Part shown: positions 17,524 to 24,961 of the stretch, one piece after another
Layout of the letters: each line of letters opens with the position of its first letter
How positions within the stretch are numbered: position 1 is the first letter of the stretch
Source: Vogesella indigofera
GTDB taxonomy: Bacteria; Pseudomonadota; Gammaproteobacteria; Burkholderiales; Chromobacteriaceae
Length of the DNA: 64,000 bases
Reading direction: 5' to 3'
Assembly: GCF_003633895.1 (NCBI RefSeq)
Contig: NZ_RBID01000017.1
Span: forward strand, 36,507-100,506
Notes under the pieces: generated by a model
What the model saw: only the letters and a program-made list of their open reading frames with translations
What the model was told of the DNA's origin: nothing
Databases searched by the model: none
Program-made: the position numbers and the translations under genes

Positions 17524-17565
17524 TTGCCTGGTCTCGCGTGAGCGCGCGAGACTTTGCACAGGTTC
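17524..17565 (+). repeat. Dispersed intergenic repeat, copy B
   Basis: This 42-base segment is about 83% identical to 11754-11795. It contains a perfect 8-bp hairpin, GTCTCGCG-TGAGCG-CGCGAGAC (17531-17552). It lies between the MocR and LysE genes. Confidence 0.6.
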
Positions 17566-17601
17566 TGATACGGGCATGACAGTGGGCGGGAGAACGGGGG
17601 G

Positions 17602-17630
17602 TGACAGTTGCCAGTATGCTGCAACTGTCA
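17602..17630. promoter_or_regulatory. Candidate operator: 10-bp inverted repeat between mocR-like and lysE-like genes
   Basis: TGACAGTTGC (17602-17611) and GCAACTGTCA (17621-17630) form a perfect inverted repeat with a 9-base spacer. It lies about 90 bases before the LysE start in the divergent region controlled by a MocR-type regulator. A further half-like TGACAGT is at about 17577. Binding is inferred from position only. Confidence 0.5.
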
Positions 17631-17718
17631 CCATGACAATAATAAATTCTTGGCACTGTATCCGGCAACTGCTGTTGGCTACGATGGAACGGTCTACTAC
17701 TTGTTGCGGGAGCGTGTG

Positions 17719-18327
17719 ATGCTGGGTCTGCCTTTATTGAGTTATGTGTCGCTGATGTCGATCACGCCGGGGCCGAACAACCTGATGTTGGCCGCATCGG
17801 GGGTCAACTTCGGCTTTCGCCGCAGCGTGCCGCACCTGCTGGGCATCAGCATCGGCCATGGCGTGCAGGTGTTGCTGGTGTCGCTACTGCTGGGCTGGGT
17901 GATGGCGTGGCTGGATGACTGGCGCCTGCTGCTGACGCTGGCCGGCTGTAGTTACCTGTTGTGGCTGTCGTGGCAGGTGTGGCTGGCGGGCGAGCCGCAG
18001 GCGAAACAGCTGGTGCGGCCGATGGGCTTTGTCGCTGCCGCCGCCTTCCAGTGGGTGAATCCCAAGGCGTGGGTGATGGTGATCAATACCGCCTTGCTGT
18101 TCTTGCCGCTGCAGGCGCAGCTGTCGCACGCGCTGCTGCTGGCGCTGGCCTGTGCGCTGATCAACTTCCCGTGCATCTGCGTCTGGGCCGGGCTGGGCGA
18201 GGCCTTGCGCCGCCATCTGTCGCAAGCGGCGGCACGGCGCTGGTTCAATGGCATCATGGCCTTGTTGATGGCGCTGACCGCGCTGTACCTGCTGTACGAC
18301 GAATTACAACTGGCCGGGGTGCTGTGA
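17719..18327 (+). CDS. LysE/RhtB family amino acid exporter
   Basis: This 202-residue membrane protein with about six helices carries the RhtB/LysE N-terminal signature SITPGPNNLMLAASGVNFGF (residues 14-33). The family exports basic or hydroxylated amino acids and related metabolites. GGGAG lies just ahead of the ATG at 17719. The racemase gene starts one base after its stop, so the two are translationally coupled. With the divergent MocR regulator, the trio looks like an amino-acid-responsive export and racemisation unit. One copy of the dispersed word lies in the gene at 17787-17796. Confidence 0.9.
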   Translation: MLGLPLLSYVSLMSITPGPNNLMLAASGVNFGFRRSVPHLLGISIGHGVQVLLVSLLLGWVMAWLDDWRLLLTLAGCSYLLWLSWQVWLAGEPQAKQLVRPMGFVAAAAFQWVNPKAWVMVINTALLFLPLQAQLSHALLLALACALINFPCICVWAGLGEALRRHLSQAAARRWFNGIMALLMALTALYLLYDELQLAGVL

Positions 18328-18328
18328 C

Positions 18329-19042
18329 ATGACGGGAAAACTGCTGGGCCTGCTGGGCGGCATGAGCTGGGAATCGACCGCGCACTACTACGCACAGATC
18401 AATCGCCGGGTGCGCGACGCCCGCGGCGGGCTGCACTCGGCGCCGCTGCTGCTGCACAGCATCGACTTCGCGCCGCTGGCCGAGCTGCAGCGCCACGGCG
18501 AGTGGGCGCAGGCCGCCGAGCTGCTGGGCGAGGCCGGCCGTGGCCTCGCGCAGGCCGGTGCCGGGGCGCTGCTGATCTGCAGCAACACCATGCACCAGGT
18601 GGCGGTGCCGGTGGCGGAGCGGGCCGGGATCCCGCTGCTGCACATCGCCGATCCCACCATCGCCGCGCTGCGTGCGGCCAACGTTGGCCGCGTCGGCCTG
18701 CTCGGCACCCGTTTCACCATGGAGCAGGCGTTCTACCGCGAACGGCTGCAGGCGGCCGGGCTGCAGGTGCTGCTGCCAACGGCGGCCGAACGCGACGAGG
18801 TGCATCGCGTGATCTTCGACGAGCTGTGCCAGGGCCGCCTGCTGCCGGCGTCGCGGGCGCGCTATCTCGACATCATCGCCGCTCTGCAGGCGGCGGGGGC
18901 GGAGGCGGTGATACTCGGCTGCACCGAGATCGCCATGCTGCTCGACGGCTGCCAGGCCGCCTTGCCGCTGCTGGACACCACCGCGCTGCATAGCGCGGCG
19001 GCCGCCGACTGGCTGTTGCAGCCAGACAACGCCGCGCGCTGA
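18329..19042 (+). CDS. Aspartate/glutamate racemase family protein
   Basis: The 237-residue protein has both catalytic cysteines of cofactor-independent amino-acid racemases, C84 in ICSNTMH and C198 in LGCTEIAML. It also has the start GLLGGMSWESTAHYY typical of the YgeA/aspartate racemase branch. It would interconvert L- and D-amino acids, with a wide substrate range in characterised relatives. It begins one base after the LysE stop and is surely co-transcribed. The dispersed word is present as a nearly complete palindrome at 18673-18691, read in frame as R-A-A-N-V-G-R, which is where the family is variable. Confidence 0.93.
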   Translation: MTGKLLGLLGGMSWESTAHYYAQINRRVRDARGGLHSAPLLLHSIDFAPLAELQRHGEWAQAAELLGEAGRGLAQAGAGALLICSNTMHQVAVPVAERAGIPLLHIADPTIAALRAANVGRVGLLGTRFTMEQAFYRERLQAAGLQVLLPTAAERDEVHRVIFDELCQGRLLPASRARYLDIIAALQAAGAEAVILGCTEIAMLLDGCQAALPLLDTTALHSAAAADWLLQPDNAAR

Positions 19043-19132
19043 GCGCAGGCCGGCTATGCCGTCAGCCGGTGCGACCAAGCGCGCGTCATGCTGTTAGGCT
19101 TGAGGCTTGTCGCCATTGCCGGGGAGTCGTGC

Positions 19133-19891
19133 ATGTTCCGCAAACTGTTGGCGCTGGCCGCCATCACCCTGTCCGCCCCGGCCTCGGCCGCGGTGTTCAC
19201 GCTGTGCGCCGAGGCGTGGCAGCCGTTCATCTACCAGAATGCGCAGGGCCAGCCGGTGGGGCTGGCGGTGGACGCGCTGGGCCGTGCCGCGCGCGCGGAA
19301 GGGCACCGCATCCGCTACCTGTTCCTGGCGCCGGCCTCCTGTCTGCGGCTGATGAAGGAGCAGCGCATCGATATCATGGCCTTTGCCACCGCCGAGGGCA
19401 GCCCGCCGGGCTGGCTGCAGACGCAGCAGCCGCTGGTGTACTGGGTGCTCAACGCCTGGGTGCGTGCCGACAATCCGCTGCACCACTATCCGGGGCTGGG
19501 CCATTTCAGCGCGCATAAGGTGGCCTTTGTCGACGTCTACGACTATCCGCCGGCGATCGCGGCAAAACGCGACTGGCAGCGGGTGGCGGCCAACGACTCC
19601 ACCACCGCGGTGCGGCAGCTGGCGGCCGGGCGGGTGGACGTGATCTTCGAGGACGCGGTGGCGCTGCAGGATGTCGACCCGTCGCCGCACGGCAAGATCC
19701 GGCGCCTGCAGCCGGTGGTGGCCAGTGTCGCGCAGCCGTTCAGCTTCCGCCCCGGCCTCGAGCTGTTGCGCGATGCGGTGGATGGCGAGGCGCAGCGGCT
19801 GAAGGGCAGCGGCGAGCTGGATCGTTTCTACCAGCGCCATTTCGGCAGCACGCTGGCGCAGGTCAGTGCCAGCGTCGCCGCCAGCCCGTAA
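19133..19891 (+). CDS. Periplasmic solute-binding protein, family 3 type
   Basis: A signal peptide (MFRKLLALAAITLSAPASA) is followed by about 230 residues resembling extracellular solute-binding proteins: FTLCAEAWQPFIYQNAQGQP at the start and KVAFVDVYDYPPAI at the lobe crossover. It lacks a nearby ABC permease or ATPase, so it may be an orphan binding protein or a sensor partner. GGGGAG precedes the ATG at 19133; a frame-matched ATG at 19088 is upstream of that site and less likely. The gene is 90 bases after the racemase on the same strand and could be part of that unit, though this is not certain. Confidence 0.78.
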   Translation: MFRKLLALAAITLSAPASAAVFTLCAEAWQPFIYQNAQGQPVGLAVDALGRAARAEGHRIRYLFLAPASCLRLMKEQRIDIMAFATAEGSPPGWLQTQQPLVYWVLNAWVRADNPLHHYPGLGHFSAHKVAFVDVYDYPPAIAAKRDWQRVAANDSTTAVRQLAAGRVDVIFEDAVALQDVDPSPHGKIRRLQPVVASVAQPFSFRPGLELLRDAVDGEAQRLKGSGELDRFYQRHFGSTLAQVSASVAASP

Positions 19892-20025
19892 GCACCACTT
19901 TGTTGTGATGGGTCGCAATGGCGCGATCCGGCGTTGCAAACGGCTTCGGCATGTGGGCGTGCCGCCGGGCCAACACCGTTTCCCCCACCGTGTTCGCCCT
20001 GTCCCGCACTTGAGGCGCTAGCGGC

Positions 20026-21189
20026 TCAGGCCTTGCGCCGCGCGTTGAGGATCAGCAGCGCCAGTACGCCGCCCGCCAGCCCCCAGAACGCGGAGCCGAT
20101 GCCGGCCAGCGACACGCCGGAGGCGGTAATCAGGAAGGTGATCAGCGCCGGCTCGCGCATCGCGTCGTCCTTCATCGCGGTGGCGAGGCCGCCGGCGATG
20201 GTGCCGAACAGCGCCAGCCCGGCGATGGCCAGCACCAGTGCCTTGGGAAACGCTGCGAACAGCGCGCCGACGGTGGCGCCGAAAATCCCCAGCAGCAGAT
20301 AGAACGCGCCCGCCGCCACGCTGGCCAGATAGCGTCGCGCCGGGTCTTCGTGCGCGTCGCGGCCCATGCACAGCGCGGCGGTGATCGCCGCCAGATTCAC
20401 CGCGAAGCAGCCGAACGGCGCCAGCAGCAGGTTGACCACTCCGGTGCCGGTCATCAGCGCCGAGATCGGCGGCCGGTAGCCGTTGGCGTGCAGGGTGGCG
20501 ACCCCGGGGATGTTCTGCGACGCCATGGTGACCATGAACAGCGGCAGGCCGACGCCCAGCAGCACGCCGGGGTTGAACTGCGGCGTGGTCCACAGCGGCG
20601 TGGCCAGCGTCAGCGTGACCTCGCCCAGCTGCAGCAGGCCCTGTGTCGCGGCGATGGCGCAGCCGAGCAGCAGCACCAGCACGATGGCGTAGCGCGGCAG
20701 CAGGCGCTTGGCCAGCAGGTAGGCGACGAACATCGCCAGCACTAGCTCGAGCTGGGTCTGCATCGCGCCGAACACGTTGATGCCGAACTTGACCAGGATG
20801 CCGGCCAGCATCGCCGCCGCCATCGGCAGCGGGATGCGGTTGAGCGCCTTCTCGAACCAGCCGGTGACGCCGGCGAGCACGATCAGCGCCGCCGAGAACA
20901 CGAAGGCGCCGATGGCCTCCGGCATGCTGACGCCGGAGAGCGAGGTGATCAGCAGCGCCGCGCCCGGCGTCGACCACGCGGTCACCACCGGCACCTTGTA
21001 GCGCAGCGACAGCCCGATGCAGGTGATGCCCATCGCGATGCCCAGCGCCATCAGCCACGAGGCGATCATCGCCTGGCTGGCGCCGGCGCTGCGTGCCGCC
21101 TCGAAGATGATCGCCGCCGAGCTGGTGTAGCCGACGAGGACGGTGACAAAGCCGGCGCTGAGGGCGGGCAGATCGCGACGTTGCAGCAT
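20026..21189 (-). CDS. BenE-family benzoate/H+ symporter-like permease
   Basis: The 387-residue integral membrane protein (about 12 helices) matches the BenE family of benzoate/proton symporters. Marks are AGFVTVLVGYTSSAAIIFEA near the N-terminus, the VVTAWSTPGAALL segment (about residue 68) and the hydrophobic Q-N-I-P-G motif MASQNIPGVATLHANGYRPP (about 222-241). No aromatic-degradation genes are nearby, so the substrate is uncertain. It lies 22 bases downstream of mutL on the same strand and may be read through from it. Confidence 0.88.
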   Translation of the reverse strand: MLQRRDLPALSAGFVTVLVGYTSSAAIIFEAARSAGASQAMIASWLMALGIAMGITCIGLSLRYKVPVVTAWSTPGAALLITSLSGVSMPEAIGAFVFSAALIVLAGVTGWFEKALNRIPLPMAAAMLAGILVKFGINVFGAMQTQLELVLAMFVAYLLAKRLLPRYAIVLVLLLGCAIAATQGLLQLGEVTLTLATPLWTTPQFNPGVLLGVGLPLFMVTMASQNIPGVATLHANGYRPPISALMTGTGVVNLLLAPFGCFAVNLAAITAALCMGRDAHEDPARRYLASVAAGAFYLLLGIFGATVGALFAAFPKALVLAIAGLALFGTIAGGLATAMKDDAMREPALITFLITASGVSLAGIGSAFWGLAGGVLALLILNARRKA

Positions 21190-21211
21190 GGGGACTCCGT
21201 GAGCGCGCGCC

Positions 21212-23182
21212 TTAGCGGCCGCGCATGAAAAGATTGTCCAGATCGCGCATCGACAGCCGCGACCACGTTGGCCGGCCGTGATTGCACTGTCCGGAGCGCT
21301 CGGTGGCCTCCATGTCGCGCAGCAGCGCGTTCATCTCGGTCAGCGTCAGCTGGCGGTTGGCGCGCACCGCGCCGTGGCAGGCCATGGTGGCCAAGAGCTC
21401 GTTGCGGCGCTCGGTCAGCACCTGGCTGAGGCCGATCTCGCGCACATCCTTCAGCACCGCGCGCGCCAGTTCCACCGGGTTACCATCCTGCAGCCACACC
21501 GGCACGCCGCGCACCGCGATCTGCGTCGGCGACAGCGGCGCCAGGTCGATGCCGAGGCGCTGCATCTCGGCGCCGTGTTCGTGCGCGGTGGCGACCTCGA
21601 AGCGGTCGGCGGCGAACGACACCGGCAGCAGCAAGGGCTGCATCGGGATCGTGTCTTCTTCTAATGCATTTTTCAGCCGTTCGTAGACGATGCGCTCGTG
21701 CGCGGCGTGCATGTCGACGACGATCAGGCCGTCCTCGCACTGGCTGAGGATGTAGACGCCGTGCAACTGCGCCAGCGCGAAACCGAGCGGCGGGATGCCG
21801 TCGCTGGCGTCGGGCAGCGCGGCAAGCTTGGCCGCAGACAGCGGCGCGGCCAAAGTGCTGCCGGCTATTGGGCTGCCGGCCGTTGGGCTGCTAATCGTCG
21901 TGCTGCCGGCCGGCGTGTCGGTGACGGCCGGTGTCAGGCCGCGCTCTTCCTCGCGCAGCCCGGCAAACTGGCGCTGGTAGCCGCCGATCGCCTCGCGTGC
22001 CACGTGCAGCGGCATCGCCTGCTGTTCGTAGCGCGGCTGCTGGAACGGCATCCGCTGCGGGCTGTCGCCAGCGCGCGCGGCGGCGGTGCCGAAGGCGGCG
22101 AGCGTGTCTTCGTTGCGGCCAACGTTGGCCGCACCGGCAATGTCATTGCCTGCCGGCTGGCCATCGTCCAGCGTCACCGCCGGGCTGGCGCCGGCGGTGG
22201 TGCTGGCCAGCGCCTTGTGGATGCTGTGGAACAGGAACTGGTGGATGCCCTGGCTTTCGCGGAAGCGCACCTCGATCTTGGTCGGGTGCACGTTGACGTC
22301 GACGTTGGCCGGGTCCAGCGTGAAGAACAGTGCGTAGGCCGGGTGGCGGTCGTGGTGCAGCACGTCGCGGTAGGCCTGGCGCAGCGCGTGCTGCGCGATC
22401 TTGTCGCGCACGAAGCGGCCGTTGACGTAGAAGTACTGCGCGTCGCGGCTGGCCTTGGAGTAGGTCGGGCTGGCGACGAAGCCGGTGAGCGTCAGGCCGG
22501 CGGCGCCGGTGTCGACCGGCAGCGAGGCTTCGACGAAATCCTTGCCCAGCAGCGCGCCGACGCGCTCGGCCAGGCTCTGTTGCGGCAGGCGCCACACCAC
22601 CTTGCCGTTGTGGCGCAGGATGAATTCGACCTGCGGGTGCGCCAGCGCGATGCGCTCGAAGGTGGCCTCGCAGTGCGCGTACTCGGTGTTCTCGCTCTTC
22701 AGGAATTTGCGCCGCGCCGGGGTGTTGAAATAGAGGTCGACGATTTCGACGCTGGTGCCGGGCGCGTGCGCGGCCGGCTCCACCGGGTGCAGCGTACCGT
22801 CGATGGCGACGATCTGGTGCGCGTGCTCGGCGTCGTGCGGGCGGCTGGTCAGCGTCAGCCGCGACACCGAGGCGACGCTGGCCAGCCCTTCGCCGCGAAA
22901 GCCGAGGGTGGCGACGTTTTCCAGGTCGTCGAGGCTGCCGATCTTGCTGGTGGCGTGGCGGTCCAGCGCCAGCGCCAGGTCGGCGGTGGCGATACCGCCA
23001 CCGTTGTCGGTGACGCGGATCAGCTTGATGCCGCCCTGCGCCAGGTCGACGCTGATGCGGTCGGCGCCGGCGTCGAGGCTGTTTTCCAGGATTTCCTTCA
23101 GTGCCGACGCCGGCCGCTCCACCACCTCGCCGGCGGCGATCTGGTTGACGAGGTGGTCGGGCAGTTTCTGGATGCGTTTCAT
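21212..23182 (-). CDS. mutL: DNA mismatch repair protein MutL
   Basis: MutL couples mismatch recognition by MutS to strand removal. The 656-residue protein has the GHKL ATPase domain (ENSLDAGAD near residue 33, VTDNGGGI near 58, GFRGEGLASVASV near 94, TSVEIVDLYFNTPARRKFLK near 144). A low-complexity linker (about 330-465) is rich in Pro/Ala/Gly. The C-terminal dimerisation domain carries DMHAAHERIVYERL, the variant of the DQHAxxExxxxE metal site, so endonuclease activity is likely. A perfect 20-bp palindrome of the dispersed word (22114-22133) lies in the linker, read as A-A-N-V-G-R-N. dedA is upstream, benE downstream. Confidence 0.97.
   Translation of the reverse strand: MKRIQKLPDHLVNQIAAGEVVERPASALKEILENSLDAGADRISVDLAQGGIKLIRVTDNGGGIATADLALALDRHATSKIGSLDDLENVATLGFRGEGLASVASVSRLTLTSRPHDAEHAHQIVAIDGTLHPVEPAAHAPGTSVEIVDLYFNTPARRKFLKSENTEYAHCEATFERIALAHPQVEFILRHNGKVVWRLPQQSLAERVGALLGKDFVEASLPVDTGAAGLTLTGFVASPTYSKASRDAQYFYVNGRFVRDKIAQHALRQAYRDVLHHDRHPAYALFFTLDPANVDVNVHPTKIEVRFRESQGIHQFLFHSIHKALASTTAGASPAVTLDDGQPAGNDIAGAANVGRNEDTLAAFGTAAARAGDSPQRMPFQQPRYEQQAMPLHVAREAIGGYQRQFAGLREEERGLTPAVTDTPAGSTTISSPTAGSPIAGSTLAAPLSAAKLAALPDASDGIPPLGFALAQLHGVYILSQCEDGLIVVDMHAAHERIVYERLKNALEEDTIPMQPLLLPVSFAADRFEVATAHEHGAEMQRLGIDLAPLSPTQIAVRGVPVWLQDGNPVELARAVLKDVREIGLSQVLTERRNELLATMACHGAVRANRQLTLTEMNALLRDMEATERSGQCNHGRPTWSRLSMRDLDNLFMRGR
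22114..22133. repeat. Perfect 20-bp palindrome of the dispersed word inside mutL
   Basis: TGCGGCCAACGTTGGCCGCA, identical to 9881-9900. It falls in the region encoding the variable linker of MutL, where an inserted DNA signal would be tolerated. Confidence 0.85.
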
Positions 23183-23286
23183 GGTGTCAAAACCTTGTTT
23201 GCCACAGCAGCCACGGCAAGCAGCCGCAAGACCGGCTCAGCCGTGTGGGGCGGGCTTGTTGCCGTGTTGGCTGTGGCAGGAAAAAG

Positions 23287-23931
23287 TCACGCCTTGCCGG
23301 CGGCGCGGCGGTGGCGGATCACTTCGATGATACCCGGCAGCATCGACACGATGATGATGCCGAAGATCAGGTATTCCAGGTTCTTGCGCACGAAGGGCAG
23401 GTTGCCGAAGAAGTAGCCGGCGTAGCTGAAACCGGCCACCCACAGCACGGCACCGATCACGTTGTAGCTGAGGAAGTGGCGGTAATCCATGCGCCCGATG
23501 CCGGCGACGAAGGGGGCGAAGGTGCGCACGATCGGCACGAAACGGGCGAAGATGATGGTCTTGCCGCCGTGGCGCTCGTAGAAGGCGTGGGTCTTGTCCA
23601 GGTATTGCGGTTTCAGCAGTCGCGGAAAGCGGGCAAACAGCCGCATGCCGACATGTTTGCCGATGGCGTAGTTGACGCCGTCGCCGAGGATGGCGGCCAC
23701 GATCAGCAGCACTACCAGCAGCTGCACGTTCATCTCGCCCATCGCGGCGAGGGCGCCGGCGACGAACAGCAGCGAATCGCCGGGCAGGAACGGTGTCACC
23801 ACCAGCCCGGTTTCGCAGAACACGATCAGGAACAGGATCAGGTAGATCCACGGCCCGTAGCTGGCGACCAGCTGGGTCAGGTGCACGTCGATGTGCAGGA
23901 TGAAATCGAGCAGAAAAGCGATCAGTTCCAT
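23287..23931 (-). CDS. DedA family membrane protein
   Basis: This 214-residue membrane protein has the DedA signatures [20 protein letters not shown] (about residues 40-59) and [17 protein letters not shown] (about 127-143). DedA proteins are membrane transporters tied to lipid-carrier recycling and envelope proton balance; several act as undecaprenyl-phosphate or phospholipid flippases. The start at 23931 begins with the first hydrophobic helix; an ATG 14 codons earlier would place a hydrophilic extension next to the secF terminator. It is followed by mutL after 104 bases, and preceded by the terminator ending the sec operon. Confidence 0.9.
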   Translation of the reverse strand: MELIAFLLDFILHIDVHLTQLVASYGPWIYLILFLIVFCETGLVVTPFLPGDSLLFVAGALAAMGEMNVQLLVVLLIVAAILGDGVNYAIGKHVGMRLFARFPRLLKPQYLDKTHAFYERHGGKTIIFARFVPIVRTFAPFVAGIGRMDYRHFLSYNVIGAVLWVAGFSYAGYFFGNLPFVRKNLEYLIFGIIIVSMLPGIIEVIRHRRAAGKA

Positions 23932-23952
23932 GGCGACTCGGGGCAGGTAAAC

Positions 23953-23990
23953 GTCAAAAAAGGTTGGCCGCATTGCCTGCGGCCAACCTT
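23953..23990 (-). terminator. secF intrinsic terminator built from two inverted copies of the dispersed word
   Basis: AAGGTTGGCCGCA (23960-23972) and its complement (23978-23990) form a 13-bp stem with a 5-base loop. On the minus strand it continues into a T run (AAAAAA at 23956-23961 on the plus strand). It lies 24 bases after the secF stop. Confidence 0.88.
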
Positions 23991-24013
23991 GCTCAGGTGC
24001 GGGGCGCGACGCG

Positions 24014-24949
24014 TCAGACCACCGCTTCTTCTTTCGGCTTCACGATCTTGATCATGTGCTCGCGCTTGACGCCCAGCGCCAGCGCCAGCGGGCTGGCGAC
24101 CAGCACCGAGGAGTAGATGCCGAACACGATGCCGATGGTCAGCGCCATGGCAAAGCCGTGCAGTGCCGGGCCACCGAACAGCAGCATCGCCAGCACCACC
24201 GTCTCGGTGGAGCCGTGGGTGATCATGGTGCGGCTGATGGTGGAGGTGATCGCGTTGTCGATCACTTCTGCGGTGCTGCGGCCGCGCATGCCCGGCTTGC
24301 GGAAGTTCTCGCGGATCCGGTCGAACACCACCACCGATTCGTTGACCGAGTAGCCCAGCACCGCCAGCACGCCGGCCAGTACCGTCAGGCTGAATTCCCA
24401 CTGGAACAGCGCGAAGCAGCCGATGATGATCACCACGTCGTGCATGTTGGCGATGATCGCCGACACCGCCAGCCGCCACTCGAAGCGCAGCGCGAGGTAG
24501 ATCACGATGCCGAGGCAGACCAGCAGGATCGCGGTCAGGCCGTGGCTGACCAGTTCTTCGCCCACGCTGGGGCCGACGAACTCGACCTTACGCAGCTGCA
24601 CGCCGGCGTCCCCAGCCTTGAGCAGACCCATCACCTGCTCCGACAGCTTGGCCGAGCTGGTGCCTTCCTTGCTCGGCAGGCGGATCAGCACGTCGCGGCT
24701 GGTGCCCAGGCTCTGCACCTGCACTTCGCCCACTTTCAGCGTTTCCACGCGATGGCGGATGTCGGCGAGGTTGGCCGGCTGCTGGTACTGCACTTCCATC
24801 ACCGTGCCGCCGGTGAATTCCACCGACAGGTTCAGCCCTTTGCTGAACAGGAAGAACACCGCCAGGATGAAGGTCACCAGCGAGATCGCGGTGGTGAGCT
24901 TGCCGTAGCTCATGAACGGGATGTCCCGTTTGATGCGGAAAAACTCCAT
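24014..24949 (-). CDS. secF: Protein translocase subunit SecF
   Basis: SecF pairs with SecD to use the proton gradient for the late steps of protein export through SecYEG. The 311-residue protein has one helix near residue 20, a periplasmic domain ([20 protein letters not shown], near residue 45), and a five-helix bundle with the family motif [20 protein letters not shown]-like [20 protein letters not shown] (about 195-214). Length is typical (E. coli 323). It follows secD after 12 bases and ends the yajC-secD-secF operon at a terminator. Confidence 0.97.
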   Translation of the reverse strand: MEFFRIKRDIPFMSYGKLTTAISLVTFILAVFFLFSKGLNLSVEFTGGTVMEVQYQQPANLADIRHRVETLKVGEVQVQSLGTSRDVLIRLPSKEGTSSAKLSEQVMGLLKAGDAGVQLRKVEFVGPSVGEELVSHGLTAILLVCLGIVIYLALRFEWRLAVSAIIANMHDVVIIIGCFALFQWEFSLTVLAGVLAVLGYSVNESVVVFDRIRENFRKPGMRGRSTAEVIDNAITSTISRTMITHGSTETVVLAMLLFGGPALHGFAMALTIGIVFGIYSSVLVASPLALALGVKREHMIKIVKPKEEAVV

Positions 24950-24961
24950 GTTTCTTGATCC

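Larger units (their letters stand above)
17410..17718. other. Divergent intergenic region, mocR-like / lysE-like
   Basis: Besides repeat copy B and the inverted repeat at 17602-17630, this 309-base region is A+T-richer from 17630 (ATGACAATAATAAATTC), where the lysE promoter probably lies. No clear -35/-10 pair can be singled out. Confidence 0.5.

Noticed and set aside
17410-17634. Upstream extension of the MocR-type gene
   Set aside because: It is encoded by repeat copy B and the operator region and has no family match.
19050-19069. Hairpin CCGGCT/AGCCGG after the racemase gene
   Set aside because: Short stem without a T run; not enough to call a terminator.
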